From Spirosoma montaniterrae (GTDB lineage: Bacteria > Bacteroidota > Bacteroidia > Cytophagales > Spirosomataceae): a stretch of DNA of 64,000 nucleotides. Numbering within the stretch: position 1 is the first letter of the stretch; each line of letters starts with the position of its first letter. Location of the stretch: assembly GCF_001988955.1 (NCBI RefSeq), contig NZ_CP014263.1, positions 4,620,001-4,684,000 on the forward strand, in the 5' to 3' direction. Made by a program: the position numbers and the translations under genes. The notes below the pieces were generated by a model. The model had not been told where the DNA came from and did not search any database. It worked only from the letters and a program-made list of their open reading frames with translations. This document shows positions 16,477 to 25,840 of this stretch, piece by piece.

Positions 16477-17691
16477 TTATTCTTCGCTGACGTCGTCTTC
16501 GCTGAAGATACGGTTCGCACTATTGAGGTTAATCAGCAACGAAATTCGGAATGTCTGCGCGAGCGGATTTCCCTGCCGCACAGGCAGCAGATATGAGAAA
16601 TCTACGCCGAATTTCTGCTGAAGCCGCAAGCCAACGCCCGTTGTCAGGTATTTGCGCCCTCCTTTATCTGCCGACTCATGGAAGTACCCGACACGAGCGG
16701 CAAATTGCTCGTTATACCAGTATTCGATACCGGTTGAAATGGTAAACTCTTTTAGTTCTTCGCTTAATCCGCCCGGCGCATCGGCAAACGAACCGAAAAC
16801 CGAACTGAAGTAATTTTTATTGTTGTTCACATTAGTCAACTGTCCATTTACAACCTGCAAATTGGGCGTAGGCACCATCAGTTTGTTCACGTCAACCAGA
16901 AAGTTGAATTTGTTGTACTGATCGGTGTAATAGGTCAACGCGGTTCCCAGGCGCAGGTTGGTTGGGATGAAATACCGGTCGATACCGCCGTAGTTGATTC
17001 GCCCGCCGAGGTTAGAAATCATACCACCAAAAGCCCAGCCCAAACCACGACCGGTTGAGCGATCACGCACTTCGTTCTGGTAGAACGCGCTAATGTCGGC
17101 AGCAGCGGTCGAACCGGGCTGCAAACCGGGCGATGATGAACCTGATGCCAGATTGGAGTTCAGGTACTTGAGGTTTACACCGAGCGAAAAGTTCTGCGAC
17201 AACCGTTGCACAAACGAGCCGGTAAACGCATACTCTCGGGAGTTGAACGATCCGGCCTGTACGCCCGTTGCGGTCGTAAAGTCGACCGTCCCCAGGTCGA
17301 AATACATCATCGATGCACCTACAACCGAGTTTTTACCTACTTTGGTATACCCTCCCAGATACGTATAATACATATCACCGATCAGTTCGCGCAGCCAGGG
17401 GGTATAGGAAATAGCCAACCCTTTATCCTGTTTGGCAAATACTAACTTCGATGGGTTCCAGAACAGCGCGTTGGCATCGGCATCGCCCAGGGCTACGCCC
17501 GCATCACCCAGTGCCCCCGAACGCGCATCGGGCGTAAAATTCAGAAAGGGCACCGACGAAGTGGGTACACGCAGCGTGAGTGCCTGACCATTGAGGGCAG
17601 TCACACTGGATGGAGGAGTGCTTTGTGCGAGAACGGCGAGTGGGAAGAAACTGATTACACCGAGAAGAACACGGGAAAAATTGCGCTTCAT
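16477..17691 (-). CDS. porV: Type IX secretion outer-membrane protein PorV
   Basis: I start at ATG 17691, which gives the signal peptide MKRNFSRVLLGVISFFPLAVLAQ; an earlier in-frame ATG adds an unlikely 21 residues. The 404-aa product is a FadL-like beta-barrel with the PorV-typical start PDARSGALGDAGVALGDADA and NALFWNPSKL. By family knowledge PorV carries CTD-bearing cargo from the T9SS translocon to the PorU attachment complex. It lies 134 nt downstream of porU on the same strand, as in other Bacteroidota, and ends in a long hairpin. Confidence 0.93.
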   Translation of the reverse strand: MKRNFSRVLLGVISFFPLAVLAQSTPPSSVTALNGQALTLRVPTSSVPFLNFTPDARSGALGDAGVALGDADANALFWNPSKLVFAKQDKGLAISYTPWLRELIGDMYYTYLGGYTKVGKNSVVGASMMYFDLGTVDFTTATGVQAGSFNSREYAFTGSFVQRLSQNFSLGVNLKYLNSNLASGSSSPGLQPGSTAAADISAFYQNEVRDRSTGRGLGWAFGGMISNLGGRINYGGIDRYFIPTNLRLGTALTYYTDQYNKFNFLVDVNKLMVPTPNLQVVNGQLTNVNNNKNYFSSVFGSFADAPGGLSEELKEFTISTGIEYWYNEQFAARVGYFHESADKGGRKYLTTGVGLRLQQKFGVDFSYLLPVRQGNPLAQTFRISLLINLNSANRIFSEDDVSEE

Positions 17692-17751
17692 AAAGAATGT
17701 GTTGGTCAACGACAGCAACAGATTGGGGTGAGAATGGCAGTCGTGTGCGGT

Positions 17752-17759
17752 CAAAATTA
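17752..17759 (-). promoter_or_regulatory. Putative -7 box of porV
   Basis: The minus strand reads TAATTTTG, an exact TAnnTTTG, in the porU-porV gap about 60 nt before the porV ATG. It would allow porV expression independent of porU. The -33 region is not convincing. Confidence 0.4.
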
Positions 17760-17825
17760 CGACGAAAGGTTGGATTATGTGGGTAATTGGGTCGAGTTTC
17801 TGTGTTTCAATCGTTTTTTGTCGGT

Positions 17826-20800
17826 TTACTTACTGAGTAGAACCCGGCTGCTAACCGTTGCCGAAGCTCCGTCGGCGGCTGACCGAATCTGTAGTCGAAT
17901 CAGATATTGCCCATTCGGAACAGCCTGCCCGGTGTCGGTTTGGCCGTTCCAGCTTCCTACCGGTATGGTAGCCGTACAGCCCGTACATTGGCCCGGCTGC
18001 TGACTTATGAGCCGCCCCATCACATCAAAAACCTCAAGTGTCCAGTCGAGCGGTTCATCGGTCCGATTCAGTTCAGCGGTCAGCGTTGATTCGCTCGTGA
18101 TTGGGTTCGGCCTTGCCTGTAGATTTAACAGAGCCAAACCTGGTTGTTCAGAAACTATTATGGTCAACGCCTTCTCGACTGAATTATTGTTAATATCCCA
18201 GGCTTTGACCCGCAGTTGATACATACCCGGCGTCAGATTGCGAAACGTATAAGTGGCTTCTCCCTGCCGCCCGTCGGTGCCTTTCGCTACGTAAGCGTCG
18301 TTCAGAACAACCGGTATCTGCTCATTCAGCCGCCCTGTCAGCTCATGCCCTAACCCCGACCGAGCGGTATTTATACCCTTATCGTCGCTTAGCTGAACCC
18401 GGATGGTTACGTCAGGCCCGGCCACGCGAACAGCTTCGCCATCAGCGGTACTACCCGCTACTAATAAAGTCATGGATGGCGGCTGATTGTCAACTGCATC
18501 CGCAAAAATGCTGCCACCAATCAGCAACCCGTCATAATTTCCTGACGCATTCAGCAAACTATCAGACCGCACGGCGTAGGCATATAGTTTGCCGGGGCCA
18601 ACTGTGTAGTTAATATCTTTGGGCAACGTAAACCGCACCGAGAAACGCCCTTCCTGCACGGGTACCTGTCCTGAAAAAACGGTACTCGTAAACGCCATAT
18701 ACGTCATTTTCGGACTTGTAGCATCGGCTCCCAGCGTACTTTGTGTAGTAGCTTTATCGAATAGCGTTAGCCTGACTGTACCCGAGAAATTCGCTAATCG
18801 TTGATTACTATGGCGGATTTCGCCCGATAGCTGAACCGTCTGTAAAGCCCGCAGCGTATCGGGCCGGGCCGGGTCGAGGTTTCGCCCATCGATTTGGGTT
18901 AGTACGACCTGCGCCTGCGGGTAAGCCAGCCGCAGGGATGGGTCGCCGAGCAAGGCGAAATTTCGATTGACCGGTCCGCTCAAACTGTTATTTTTCGTCA
19001 GTCGCATCACATCGCCCAATCGCGGCATCTGCCCATCGATAGGCGTGAATGCAGCGCCGTAGAAGGCTTCGTTCAGCAACAGATTCGTATTCGCATAAAC
19101 CGGGCGCGTGGTTGTCAATAACCCAATGGCACCGCCTGTGCGGCTCAACAACGCTAACTCTGCGCCTGAGCTGACGTTCGGATCATCGTATCGCCCAAAC
19201 TCACAAGTTGCTGTAATCCAAAGGGGTAAACGCTGATTTCGCCAGGAAAGAATGTCTTGTAGCGTAACGATCTGTTCATCGGCCAAATCAAGAATGCCGC
19301 CATGACCGCTATAGTTGATAATCAGCCGACCATCGATCATAGCCCGATTTATTCGCTGGTTTACCAAAGGAGCTTTCTGCCCATTCGGCGTATTTTCCTG
19401 CTGGAAGCTGTCTAAAAAAACGCGTTCGGTGCGGTAGGCGGGGCTTTTACGTTCTACGGCAGAGGCCAACTGATCGGCGTCGCGCTGGTGAATGTTATAG
19501 TCGCCATCGTCGCCAATCAGCATAACGCGCGTTTGCCAGTCACCTGCCAAAGCCGGGTCCGAACTATACCGGATAAGTTTATCTACTACCGTTCGGGCTT
19601 CTTCAATCGATTTAACCGGCAATCGGCCCACGCCAATATCCATACGTTCATCGCCTGCATACGTCTCAATCCATTCGCCCTCGTTCGGGTCCATAAAACC
19701 GAAATAATCGTCTGACGAATAACTTAACACAGGATGTAACGACTCGCGGCTTTCGTAGACAGGCACAAAATTCGTCATCTGTGTCCGACTGCTCTGCCTG
19801 ACAATATTTCGGTAGTCGAATGTGGCATCGCCAAATAGCAGCAGGTAACGCAACTGACCAGGCTGTTTCAGATAAAAATACCGGGCTGCGTCGCGAATAG
19901 CTGTCGGATCGGGCTGACCGGAGCCAAATTCATTGACTACTTCGGTGGTCGTTACAACCAAAACCGACAATTTATCGTGTTCCTGCCGGAAGCGGGCCAG
20001 CCGTTCGGCCTGTACCCGAAACGCAGCGGGCGTAACGATTAGCAGATTTGGCGCATCCTGACCGCGAACATTCTGATTCCGAAGCCCAGCCAGCGACACA
20101 GGCGTTTTGACCTGTGCATCGGTAAACAGGAAATAATCCCCGCTTTGTGGAGCCGACCAAGCCGCTTCGTTAGTAGCCGACAGCGTATAGTTTTGTAGCG
20201 TTGGCACGAGTGGGTTTGTGACATTCCAAATACGTAACGCATTGGTAGCCTGCCGTATAACATACTGCCCGGCAACTAATCGGCGTAGCCAGACTGGCTG
20301 CTCGTATTGCCGGAGTTCGCGATTAATCTGGATTCCCAGAAAATCTACATACCCCTGCGCCGAAAACAGGCCATTTTTTCGATACGTCAGCGTCAATCGA
20401 AGTAAATTATTCGTCGTTGTCAGCCTTGTAACGAACGTATCAGTCCGAGTAATCCCCTGATAGTCATATTGGTATCCCGAAATAGCGGACATTGGCATTG
20501 TACCAATCAACTGTTCATTGACCTGCAACCGAAACAGCGTTGGTATGGTTGCCCCGGCCACAACCGACGCTGTTAGCCGAACAGGCGTATTAGCAACCAT
20601 ACCGGGCACCTCGAACGGCACGGTCAGCGTGGTATCAGTTGTCAGGTACTCGCCCAGCCACGCCCGGCCCGACCGTACACCCGGCACTTTCACCAAATCG
20701 CGTTCGTGGTATTGATAATCGTCGAAAGTCGTAACAGTTGGCGTAGCTGTCAGCGCACCGACAGGCCGTTCGGCTATCCGCAAACCAGGTGCCGGGCCAA

Positions 20801-21284
20801 TCGTCAGAAAATAAAAGGTGGTATCACTATATGGGTTGATTTGATGTACGAACCGCCGGGTTGTTGAATCGTAGCGAACAGTTCCCGGACTTTGTCCAAA
20901 AAACAGTAGGGCATCGCCCGTATCGAAACGGCCATCGGCCTCGCCCGTAACCTGAATAGCGTTTTCGAGCAAGTCAGCAGGACGTGGAGTGCTATTACGC
21001 TGCGGTAACGTAGCTCCACCATTGCCATACAGTCGGAGCCGACGCGGGTCGGCACTGGCAAAGGCGGGGTTGAGCCGCGACAGCGTAGCCTGGTCGAGCC
21101 GGTACACGCCCGATTCGGTCACGCCAATTTTCACCCAACTACCCTCCCGCAAAACAGACTGCGCCAGAGCGGAATGAATGCTGAGGAGAGAAAAGTAGAA
21201 AATGGTAAATACAGAAATACCAACGGCTTTAAGACGTCGCCGACTGTAATTTCCACCTATCAACCATTTTCCATTTTTCATCAT
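17826..21284 (-). CDS. porU: Type IX secretion sortase PorU (C25 peptidase)
   Basis: The 1152-aa product starts with MMKNGKW and a signal segment ending HSALAQ. It contains a C25 (gingipain-type) peptidase domain: the catalytic His in NYSGHGG at about residue 660 and catalytic Cys in ITATCEFG at about 694. The last 90 residues form a type A T9SS C-terminal domain, with ARPNPITSES, LEVFDVMGRLI and PNGQYLIRLQ. PorU cleaves CTD signals from secreted cargo and attaches the cargo to surface lipopolysaccharide. It starts 3 nt after the SprT-like gene, so they share a transcript. Confidence 0.95.
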   Translation of the reverse strand: MMKNGKWLIGGNYSRRRLKAVGISVFTIFYFSLLSIHSALAQSVLREGSWVKIGVTESGVYRLDQATLSRLNPAFASADPRRLRLYGNGGATLPQRNSTPRPADLLENAIQVTGEADGRFDTGDALLFFGQSPGTVRYDSTTRRFVHQINPYSDTTFYFLTIGPAPGLRIAERPVGALTATPTVTTFDDYQYHERDLVKVPGVRSGRAWLGEYLTTDTTLTVPFEVPGMVANTPVRLTASVVAGATIPTLFRLQVNEQLIGTMPMSAISGYQYDYQGITRTDTFVTRLTTTNNLLRLTLTYRKNGLFSAQGYVDFLGIQINRELRQYEQPVWLRRLVAGQYVIRQATNALRIWNVTNPLVPTLQNYTLSATNEAAWSAPQSGDYFLFTDAQVKTPVSLAGLRNQNVRGQDAPNLLIVTPAAFRVQAERLARFRQEHDKLSVLVVTTTEVVNEFGSGQPDPTAIRDAARYFYLKQPGQLRYLLLFGDATFDYRNIVRQSSRTQMTNFVPVYESRESLHPVLSYSSDDYFGFMDPNEGEWIETYAGDERMDIGVGRLPVKSIEEARTVVDKLIRYSSDPALAGDWQTRVMLIGDDGDYNIHQRDADQLASAVERKSPAYRTERVFLDSFQQENTPNGQKAPLVNQRINRAMIDGRLIINYSGHGGILDLADEQIVTLQDILSWRNQRLPLWITATCEFGRYDDPNVSSGAELALLSRTGGAIGLLTTTRPVYANTNLLLNEAFYGAAFTPIDGQMPRLGDVMRLTKNNSLSGPVNRNFALLGDPSLRLAYPQAQVVLTQIDGRNLDPARPDTLRALQTVQLSGEIRHSNQRLANFSGTVRLTLFDKATTQSTLGADATSPKMTYMAFTSTVFSGQVPVQEGRFSVRFTLPKDINYTVGPGKLYAYAVRSDSLLNASGNYDGLLIGGSIFADAVDNQPPSMTLLVAGSTADGEAVRVAGPDVTIRVQLSDDKGINTARSGLGHELTGRLNEQIPVVLNDAYVAKGTDGRQGEATYTFRNLTPGMYQLRVKAWDINNNSVEKALTIIVSEQPGLALLNLQARPNPITSESTLTAELNRTDEPLDWTLEVFDVMGRLISQQPGQCTGCTATIPVGSWNGQTDTGQAVPNGQYLIRLQIRSAADGASATVSSRVLLSK

Positions 21285-21287
21285 TCG

Positions 21288-21914
21288 TTAGTTTTTAACC
21301 TCAACCACCGCATGTGCCAGAATAGCGTAGGATCGCCCGGAGCCAATTTCTTTACAAACGACGCGGGTCCGGCGCATCGTACCGCGCACAAACGTCTTTT
21401 TCGCCAACTGAAAGGATGTGCCTTCGGGCAAATCGCCGAGTGTGGTTTGTTTATGAGCTAATTCAACGAGTGGCTGCCGGTCTGCCAGTCGCAAGGCACT
21501 AATTAGAGCCGGGTGAGCCGCCGTAGTTGCGGCTGGTTTTTGCATGTACCGAATCAGCGGATTCAGAATAGAGACGGGGAAAACGGCTTCGGTCAGCAGC
21601 GGTTGCATGAGCCGCTGAAAAGCCGTCTGCCAAACGTTGCCATGCGGCCTGGTACGCAACGGTCTACCCAATCGCCGGTAATTTCGATACACATCGGCAT
21701 GAGCCACTTCGTGGATGTACGTTATCAGAAAGGCATATGGATTTAAATCGGCATTAACCGTAATCTGTATTTGTCCGGTTGGAAGCGTCCTGAAATCGCC
21801 AAATCGTGACCGTCGCGGCTTCACTACCCGAAACACGAAGTCATATTGTTGCCAAAGCTGCTGACAATAAGGAATAGAACGAGATGGAAAGTATTTTTGA
21901 AACGAATCTGCCAC
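21288..21914 (-). CDS. SprT-like metalloprotease-domain protein, GTG start
   Basis: The frame runs further upstream to 22088, but that part lies over the small lipoprotein gene and its terminator in another frame. The first sensible start after the terminator is GTG at 21914, giving 208 aa beginning VADSFQKYF. The zinc motif HEVAH (residues about 85-90, in TYIHEVAHADVY) fits the SprT-like/YgjP type fold. No second zinc-ribbon cysteine set is visible. It directly precedes porU. Function is unknown; a protease acting on DNA-crosslinked protein is known for eukaryotic SprT, but that cannot be carried over here. Confidence 0.75.
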   Translation of the reverse strand: MADSFQKYFPSRSIPYCQQLWQQYDFVFRVVKPRRSRFGDFRTLPTGQIQITVNADLNPYAFLITYIHEVAHADVYRNYRRLGRPLRTRPHGNVWQTAFQRLMQPLLTEAVFPVSILNPLIRYMQKPAATTAAHPALISALRLADRQPLVELAHKQTTLGDLPEGTSFQLAKKTFVRGTMRRTRVVCKEIGSGRSYAILAHAVVEVKN

Positions 21915-21926
21915 GGTATAAAAAGG

Positions 21927-21954
21927 AAAAAGCCCTATAAAAATAGAGCTTTTT
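21927..21954 (-). terminator. Terminator after the small lipoprotein gene
   Basis: Twelve-base arms with one G-T wobble enclose a 4-nt loop; the minus-strand stem ends in GCTTTTT. It sits between the lipoprotein stop (21979) and the GTG start at 21914. Confidence 0.75.
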
Positions 21955-21978
21955 CGTAAAATCGTAGCGGGAAGCAAC

Positions 21979-22176
21979 TTACTTCGTCGCGCTGTCGGCA
22001 ACAGCCGTAGCAGCTGAATCCACCGTAACGGCAGCCGAATCAACAGCCATCGTGGTGGTGTCGGTAGCCATAGCAGCCGTTGAATCAACAGCAGCTTCTT
22101 CCGTTTTTGGTTTGCTCTGGCAAGCAGCGAATGTTAGCATGCTGCTAACGAACAGGAGTGCGAATACTTTTTTCAT
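21979..22176 (-). CDS. Small Val-Asp-Ser-Ala-rich lipoprotein
   Basis: The 65-aa product begins MKKVFALLFVSSMLTFAAC, a lipoprotein signal with lipobox FAAC and Cys at residue 19. The mature part is low complexity, made of repeats around VDSA/ADSAT with a lysine patch just after the cysteine. Such short acidic lipoproteins are frequent in Cytophagales, and no function is known. It has a good promoter (22212-22240) and its own terminator, so it is a well-delimited single gene. Confidence 0.75.
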   Translation of the reverse strand: MKKVFALLFVSSMLTFAACQSKPKTEEAAVDSTAAMATDTTTMAVDSAAVTVDSAATAVADSATK

Positions 22177-22211
22177 TGCCCTTTGTCGGTGGTATTTTTA
22201 TAATTCCGCTG

Positions 22212-22240
22212 CAAATATAGTTTTTTTTAAAACAATGCAA
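22212..22240 (-). promoter_or_regulatory. Promoter of the small lipoprotein gene
   Basis: The minus strand shows TTG (22238-22240), an 18-nt A/T-rich spacer, and TATATTTG (22212-22219), an exact TAnnTTTG. The ATG is 35 nt downstream. Confidence 0.6.
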
Positions 22241-22322
22241 CGCATACCGCTTCAGCTTTTGAACCGAGGGGATCTTCCTTAAAAAAAGACAATTCTATTT
22301 GGTACTTATACAAGAATAATTA

Positions 22323-22826
22323 TCACAGAGACTCATTATCGTCGGACTTGGTAGACCGGGAGCGCAGTTTGTCATACATCCCTGTACTTCTAAACGTTAA
22401 TAGCTTGTGTCCGAAATAGTTGGCGAGAAAGCTAAGCCCCATACCAACAACGTGTGAGCCTTTCTCACGCCAGAATGGTTTAAGCATTGGAAATAGCGGG
22501 TTAGCCACAAACTCGAGCGTTAATTTGGAAACGCCGACCTGAACGGCCAGGGCAATCAAGGCAATGATGAGAAATTTAATGGCTTCCCGACCCGTATTTC
22601 CGGTTTTACCCGCCGAGAAGGCGAATCGCTTCGTGGGGATGAAGCTAACCACTGTTGCCGTCAGATAGCCCAGAAGAACGCTTGTACCGAATTCAGCCCC
22701 AGCACGCCGGTAAAAAATCTGTGAAATAAAATTAACCGACGCACCCAACAGAGCAGTCAGAAAAAAGGAGAAAAAGCTTTTTTTGTATTCCCTGTATTTG
22801 GGCTGTTCAATACTGCTCACGTTCAC
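22323..22826 (-). CDS. GtrA-like membrane protein
   Basis: The 167-aa protein has four hydrophobic segments (about 20-40, 47-64, 83-103, 125-140) and the GtrA/PF04138 pattern: TALLGASVNFISQIFY, a middle RFAFS, and the ending SFLANYFGHKLLTF. GtrA proteins are thought to help move lipid-linked sugars across the membrane for surface polysaccharide glycosylation. No glycosyltransferase partner is adjacent. The gene is monocistronic by context and has a TAnnTTTG box upstream. Confidence 0.85.
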   Translation of the reverse strand: MNVSSIEQPKYREYKKSFFSFFLTALLGASVNFISQIFYRRAGAEFGTSVLLGYLTATVVSFIPTKRFAFSAGKTGNTGREAIKFLIIALIALAVQVGVSKLTLEFVANPLFPMLKPFWREKGSHVVGMGLSFLANYFGHKLLTFRSTGMYDKLRSRSTKSDDNESL

Positions 22827-22866
22827 GGACTTCCCTGCGAAACGATGGTTAGAGTCGTTTCAATGA

Positions 22867-22874
22867 CAAAATTA
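22867..22874 (-). promoter_or_regulatory. Putative -7 box of the GtrA-like gene
   Basis: The minus strand reads TAATTTTG, matching TAnnTTTG, 40 nt before the ATG. No clear -33 TTG at the right spacing was seen. Confidence 0.4.
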
Positions 22875-22947
22875 GTTAATTCAACATGCGGTAGTCCCTG
22901 AGATGCTTAATTAACTGAGTAAGCGGTTCGTTTATTCAGGTTGCAAA

Positions 22948-24354
22948 TCAGAACAGGTTCTGAAGAAGCCCAGGCATTACGCCCAAACCTAACGTTACTA
23001 CGGTGGCAATCACCAGCACATATCGATAAACGGGCGAAACTTGAATTGGTTCGACAGCACCGTCGCGGAAATACATGGCAATGATAACACGGAAGTAGTA
23101 ATAGATACCCACTGCCGACATCAGCACAGCTACCACCAGCAGCCAGATTTGCCCTCGTTCGGCGGCTGTTGAGAACATATAAAATTTACCCCAAAAGCCC
23201 GCCGTCAGCGGTATACCGGCCAGCGATAGCATCGACACCGCCATAGCAAAACCCAGCAAAGGGTTCTGTCGGGCCAGCCCATTGAACGAGTCGAAACTTT
23301 CGGCCACAACGCCTTCGCCCGATAACGTTTGGGTACTGCGTTGCTGCGCTACGAGTAAAAGCACGGCGAAGGCAGAAATTGTAGCCACTGAGTACGCCAG
23401 CGAGTAGAACACGATAGCCTGTTTGGTCTGAGTCCCCAACGCGGCCAGGCCAATGAGCAAATAGCCCGCATGCGATATGCTCGAATAGGCCATCATCCGC
23501 TTAAAGCTATTTTGATATACCGCCGTAATGTTACCGGCAATGAGTGTCAGGGCCGTGATGCCAGCCAGAATAGCCCACCAGAAACCATATACCTGACTGA
23601 ACGAAACAGACAACAGCTTGAACAGTGCCGCAAAACCAGCCGTTTTCACTACGGTCGACATAAATGCCGTGAAAATGGTTGGCGCACCGTCATAAACATC
23701 GGGCGTCCAGAAATGGAACGGGGCCGCCGATACTTTAAACAATAGGCCAATCAGCAGCATCAGCAGACCCACATACATCAGCAACGACAGGCCCGCTTGC
23801 GGATTAGCCGCATAGCCTGCAATACCGGCCAGCGTAAATGAGCCGGTGGAGCCGTAGATGAGCGCCATGCCGAAAAGTAGAATGCCAGTGGCAAAGCAGC
23901 CCATCAAAAAATACTTCAACGCGGCTTCATTGGAGCGCAGATTTCGCTTGTCGCTACCTGTTAGCACATACATGGCTACCGACAGAATTTCGACGCCTAC
24001 AAATAGCATAATCAGGTTCTCGAATCCGGCCATCATGATGCCACCGACCAGCGAGAACAGCATAATGGCGTAATATTCAGCCGGTTGGGCTTCTTCATCT
24101 TCTGCAAATCGACTCGATAAGGCTACTACCAAAAACGCCGACCCCAGCATAATAGCCGTAAAAACCATTGTCAGGTTATCGGTGCGAAGCATTCCGTTGA
24201 AATACAGATACGCTTTATTCCAGTCGTAGAAATTAGCGGCCAGTGCCAGCAGCAGCGACAACAGTGCAGCGGGCAGCAACAGCGTTCTTGACTTCTGAAA
24301 GCCCAGAAAGAGTAATGCAATACCTAAAACCGATAGCAGAACGATGGGTAACAT
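22948..24354 (-). CDS. nuoN: NADH-quinone oxidoreductase subunit N
   Basis: The 468-aa polytopic protein is NuoN, an antiporter-like proton-pumping membrane subunit of complex I. It has many hydrophobic helices and the Mrp-family core stretches ALKYFLMGCFATGILLFG, FHFWTPDVYDGAPT, and QNSFKRMMAYSSISHAGYLL. The start is 9 nt after the nuoM stop. It is the last gene of the nuoKLMN group. Confidence 0.95.
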   Translation of the reverse strand: MLPIVLLSVLGIALLFLGFQKSRTLLLPAALLSLLLALAANFYDWNKAYLYFNGMLRTDNLTMVFTAIMLGSAFLVVALSSRFAEDEEAQPAEYYAIMLFSLVGGIMMAGFENLIMLFVGVEILSVAMYVLTGSDKRNLRSNEAALKYFLMGCFATGILLFGMALIYGSTGSFTLAGIAGYAANPQAGLSLLMYVGLLMLLIGLLFKVSAAPFHFWTPDVYDGAPTIFTAFMSTVVKTAGFAALFKLLSVSFSQVYGFWWAILAGITALTLIAGNITAVYQNSFKRMMAYSSISHAGYLLIGLAALGTQTKQAIVFYSLAYSVATISAFAVLLLVAQQRSTQTLSGEGVVAESFDSFNGLARQNPLLGFAMAVSMLSLAGIPLTAGFWGKFYMFSTAAERGQIWLLVVAVLMSAVGIYYYFRVIIAMYFRDGAVEPIQVSPVYRYVLVIATVVTLGLGVMPGLLQNLF

Positions 24355-24363
24355 AGTACGATG

Positions 24364-25839
24364 TTATTTCAGGGACACTGCCGTAGTTCCAATGTATTTC
24401 ATCAGATTGGCAACGGCGGGTTCAGTAACTTTTAAAAACGTTTGCGGATATATGCCCATCCAGAATACCATTACCACTAACGGCACAAACACTAAGCTTT
24501 CCGACAGCGTCAGATCGGCAAAGTTCGTAGTACGCGACGACGGTGTGCCAAACATGCTTTTCTGGAACATACGGAGCATGTATACCGCCCCGAAAATGAT
24601 GGTAAATCCAGCCGCCAGCCCAATGTAGTGATTGTAGGTATATACACCGTGTAGCAGCAGAAACTCGCCTACAAAACCATTGGTAAGCGGCAAAGCCACA
24701 CTACCCAACAGCATAATCATGAAGAAAACCGTCAGCTTGGGCGTTGTTTTCGTGATGCCGCCAAGCTGATCGAGCTGATGAGTTTGGGTGCGGGCAAAAA
24801 TGGCATCGGCTACGAAGAACATGCCAACCACGTTGACGCCGTGAGCGAGCATCTGAATCAATGCCCCTTGCATCCCGGTTTCGGTTTGCGAAAAGACGCC
24901 AGCCGCCATCAGCCCCACGTGCGAAAACGACGAATAGGCAATCAGTCGCTTCATGTCGCGCTGCCGAATAGCGATGATCGAGCCATACACAATGCCGATT
25001 ACCGACAGCACGATGGCTGTGCGGCCCCAGGCTTCTACACCCAATGGCACAACCGGTAAAATAAACCGAATCAGGCCATATACGCCCATTTTCAGCATTA
25101 CGCCAGCCAGTAGCATCGTTGCTGGCGTTGGCGATTCTACGTATGTATCGGGTTGCCACGTATGGAATGGGAACACGGGCATCTTGATGGCAAATGCAAT
25201 GAAAAACGCCCAGAACACCCACGATTGTGCTTCAGGCGTTAGCTTCAGCCTGTAAAAATCAGTAATGTTCGCTGTATGATGCCCATCAACCAGCGGGGTT
25301 TGATAATACAGATACACCAGCGCAACCAGCATGAACAGGCTACCGAAAATGGTGTATATAAAAAACTTGAACGTAACCGGCACGCGATTCTCACCCCCCC
25401 ACATGGCCGCAAGAAAATAAATAGGAATCAGCGCAGCCTCGAAAAAGAAGTAGAACAGAAACGCGTCGCGGGCTGTAAAAACGCCCATTAGCGCGGCCTG
25501 CATATACAGCATGAGTGCGTAAAACAGGGCCGGGCGCGAATACGACCGCTCGAAGGTTGACAGTACAATTAAGGGTACGACTAATCCTGTCAGCAAAACC
25601 AGCAGCACACTGATTCCATCGATGCCGCCACTCAATCGAATACCCAACGAGCTAATCCAGGCGTAGTCGTAGCCAAACTGAGAGGTAGCATCGGGCTTAA
25701 ATTGAACAAACACGGCTACAGCATACACTAACTCAACGAGTGCGGCCACTAAAGCAGCCTGTTTCACACGCTCGCCCTTAATCAACAAAATCAGCGATGC
25801 CGCTACGACGGGATAGAGAATGAGGAATATGGTTTGCAT
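24364..25839 (-). CDS. nuoM: NADH-quinone oxidoreductase subunit M
   Basis: The 491-aa membrane protein is NuoM. Conserved parts include PIYFLAAMWGGENRV, PFHTWQPDTYVESPTP and MKRLIAYSSFSHVG, with the family's helix-breaking and charged residues. I use ATG 25839 rather than the earlier TTG: it lies 1 nt after the nuoL stop and gives the usual N-terminus MQTIFLILYPVVAA. It pumps protons as part of complex I. Confidence 0.95.
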   Translation of the reverse strand: MQTIFLILYPVVAASLILLIKGERVKQAALVAALVELVYAVAVFVQFKPDATSQFGYDYAWISSLGIRLSGGIDGISVLLVLLTGLVVPLIVLSTFERSYSRPALFYALMLYMQAALMGVFTARDAFLFYFFFEAALIPIYFLAAMWGGENRVPVTFKFFIYTIFGSLFMLVALVYLYYQTPLVDGHHTANITDFYRLKLTPEAQSWVFWAFFIAFAIKMPVFPFHTWQPDTYVESPTPATMLLAGVMLKMGVYGLIRFILPVVPLGVEAWGRTAIVLSVIGIVYGSIIAIRQRDMKRLIAYSSFSHVGLMAAGVFSQTETGMQGALIQMLAHGVNVVGMFFVADAIFARTQTHQLDQLGGITKTTPKLTVFFMIMLLGSVALPLTNGFVGEFLLLHGVYTYNHYIGLAAGFTIIFGAVYMLRMFQKSMFGTPSSRTTNFADLTLSESLVFVPLVVMVFWMGIYPQTFLKVTEPAVANLMKYIGTTAVSLK

Positions 25840-25840
25840 A

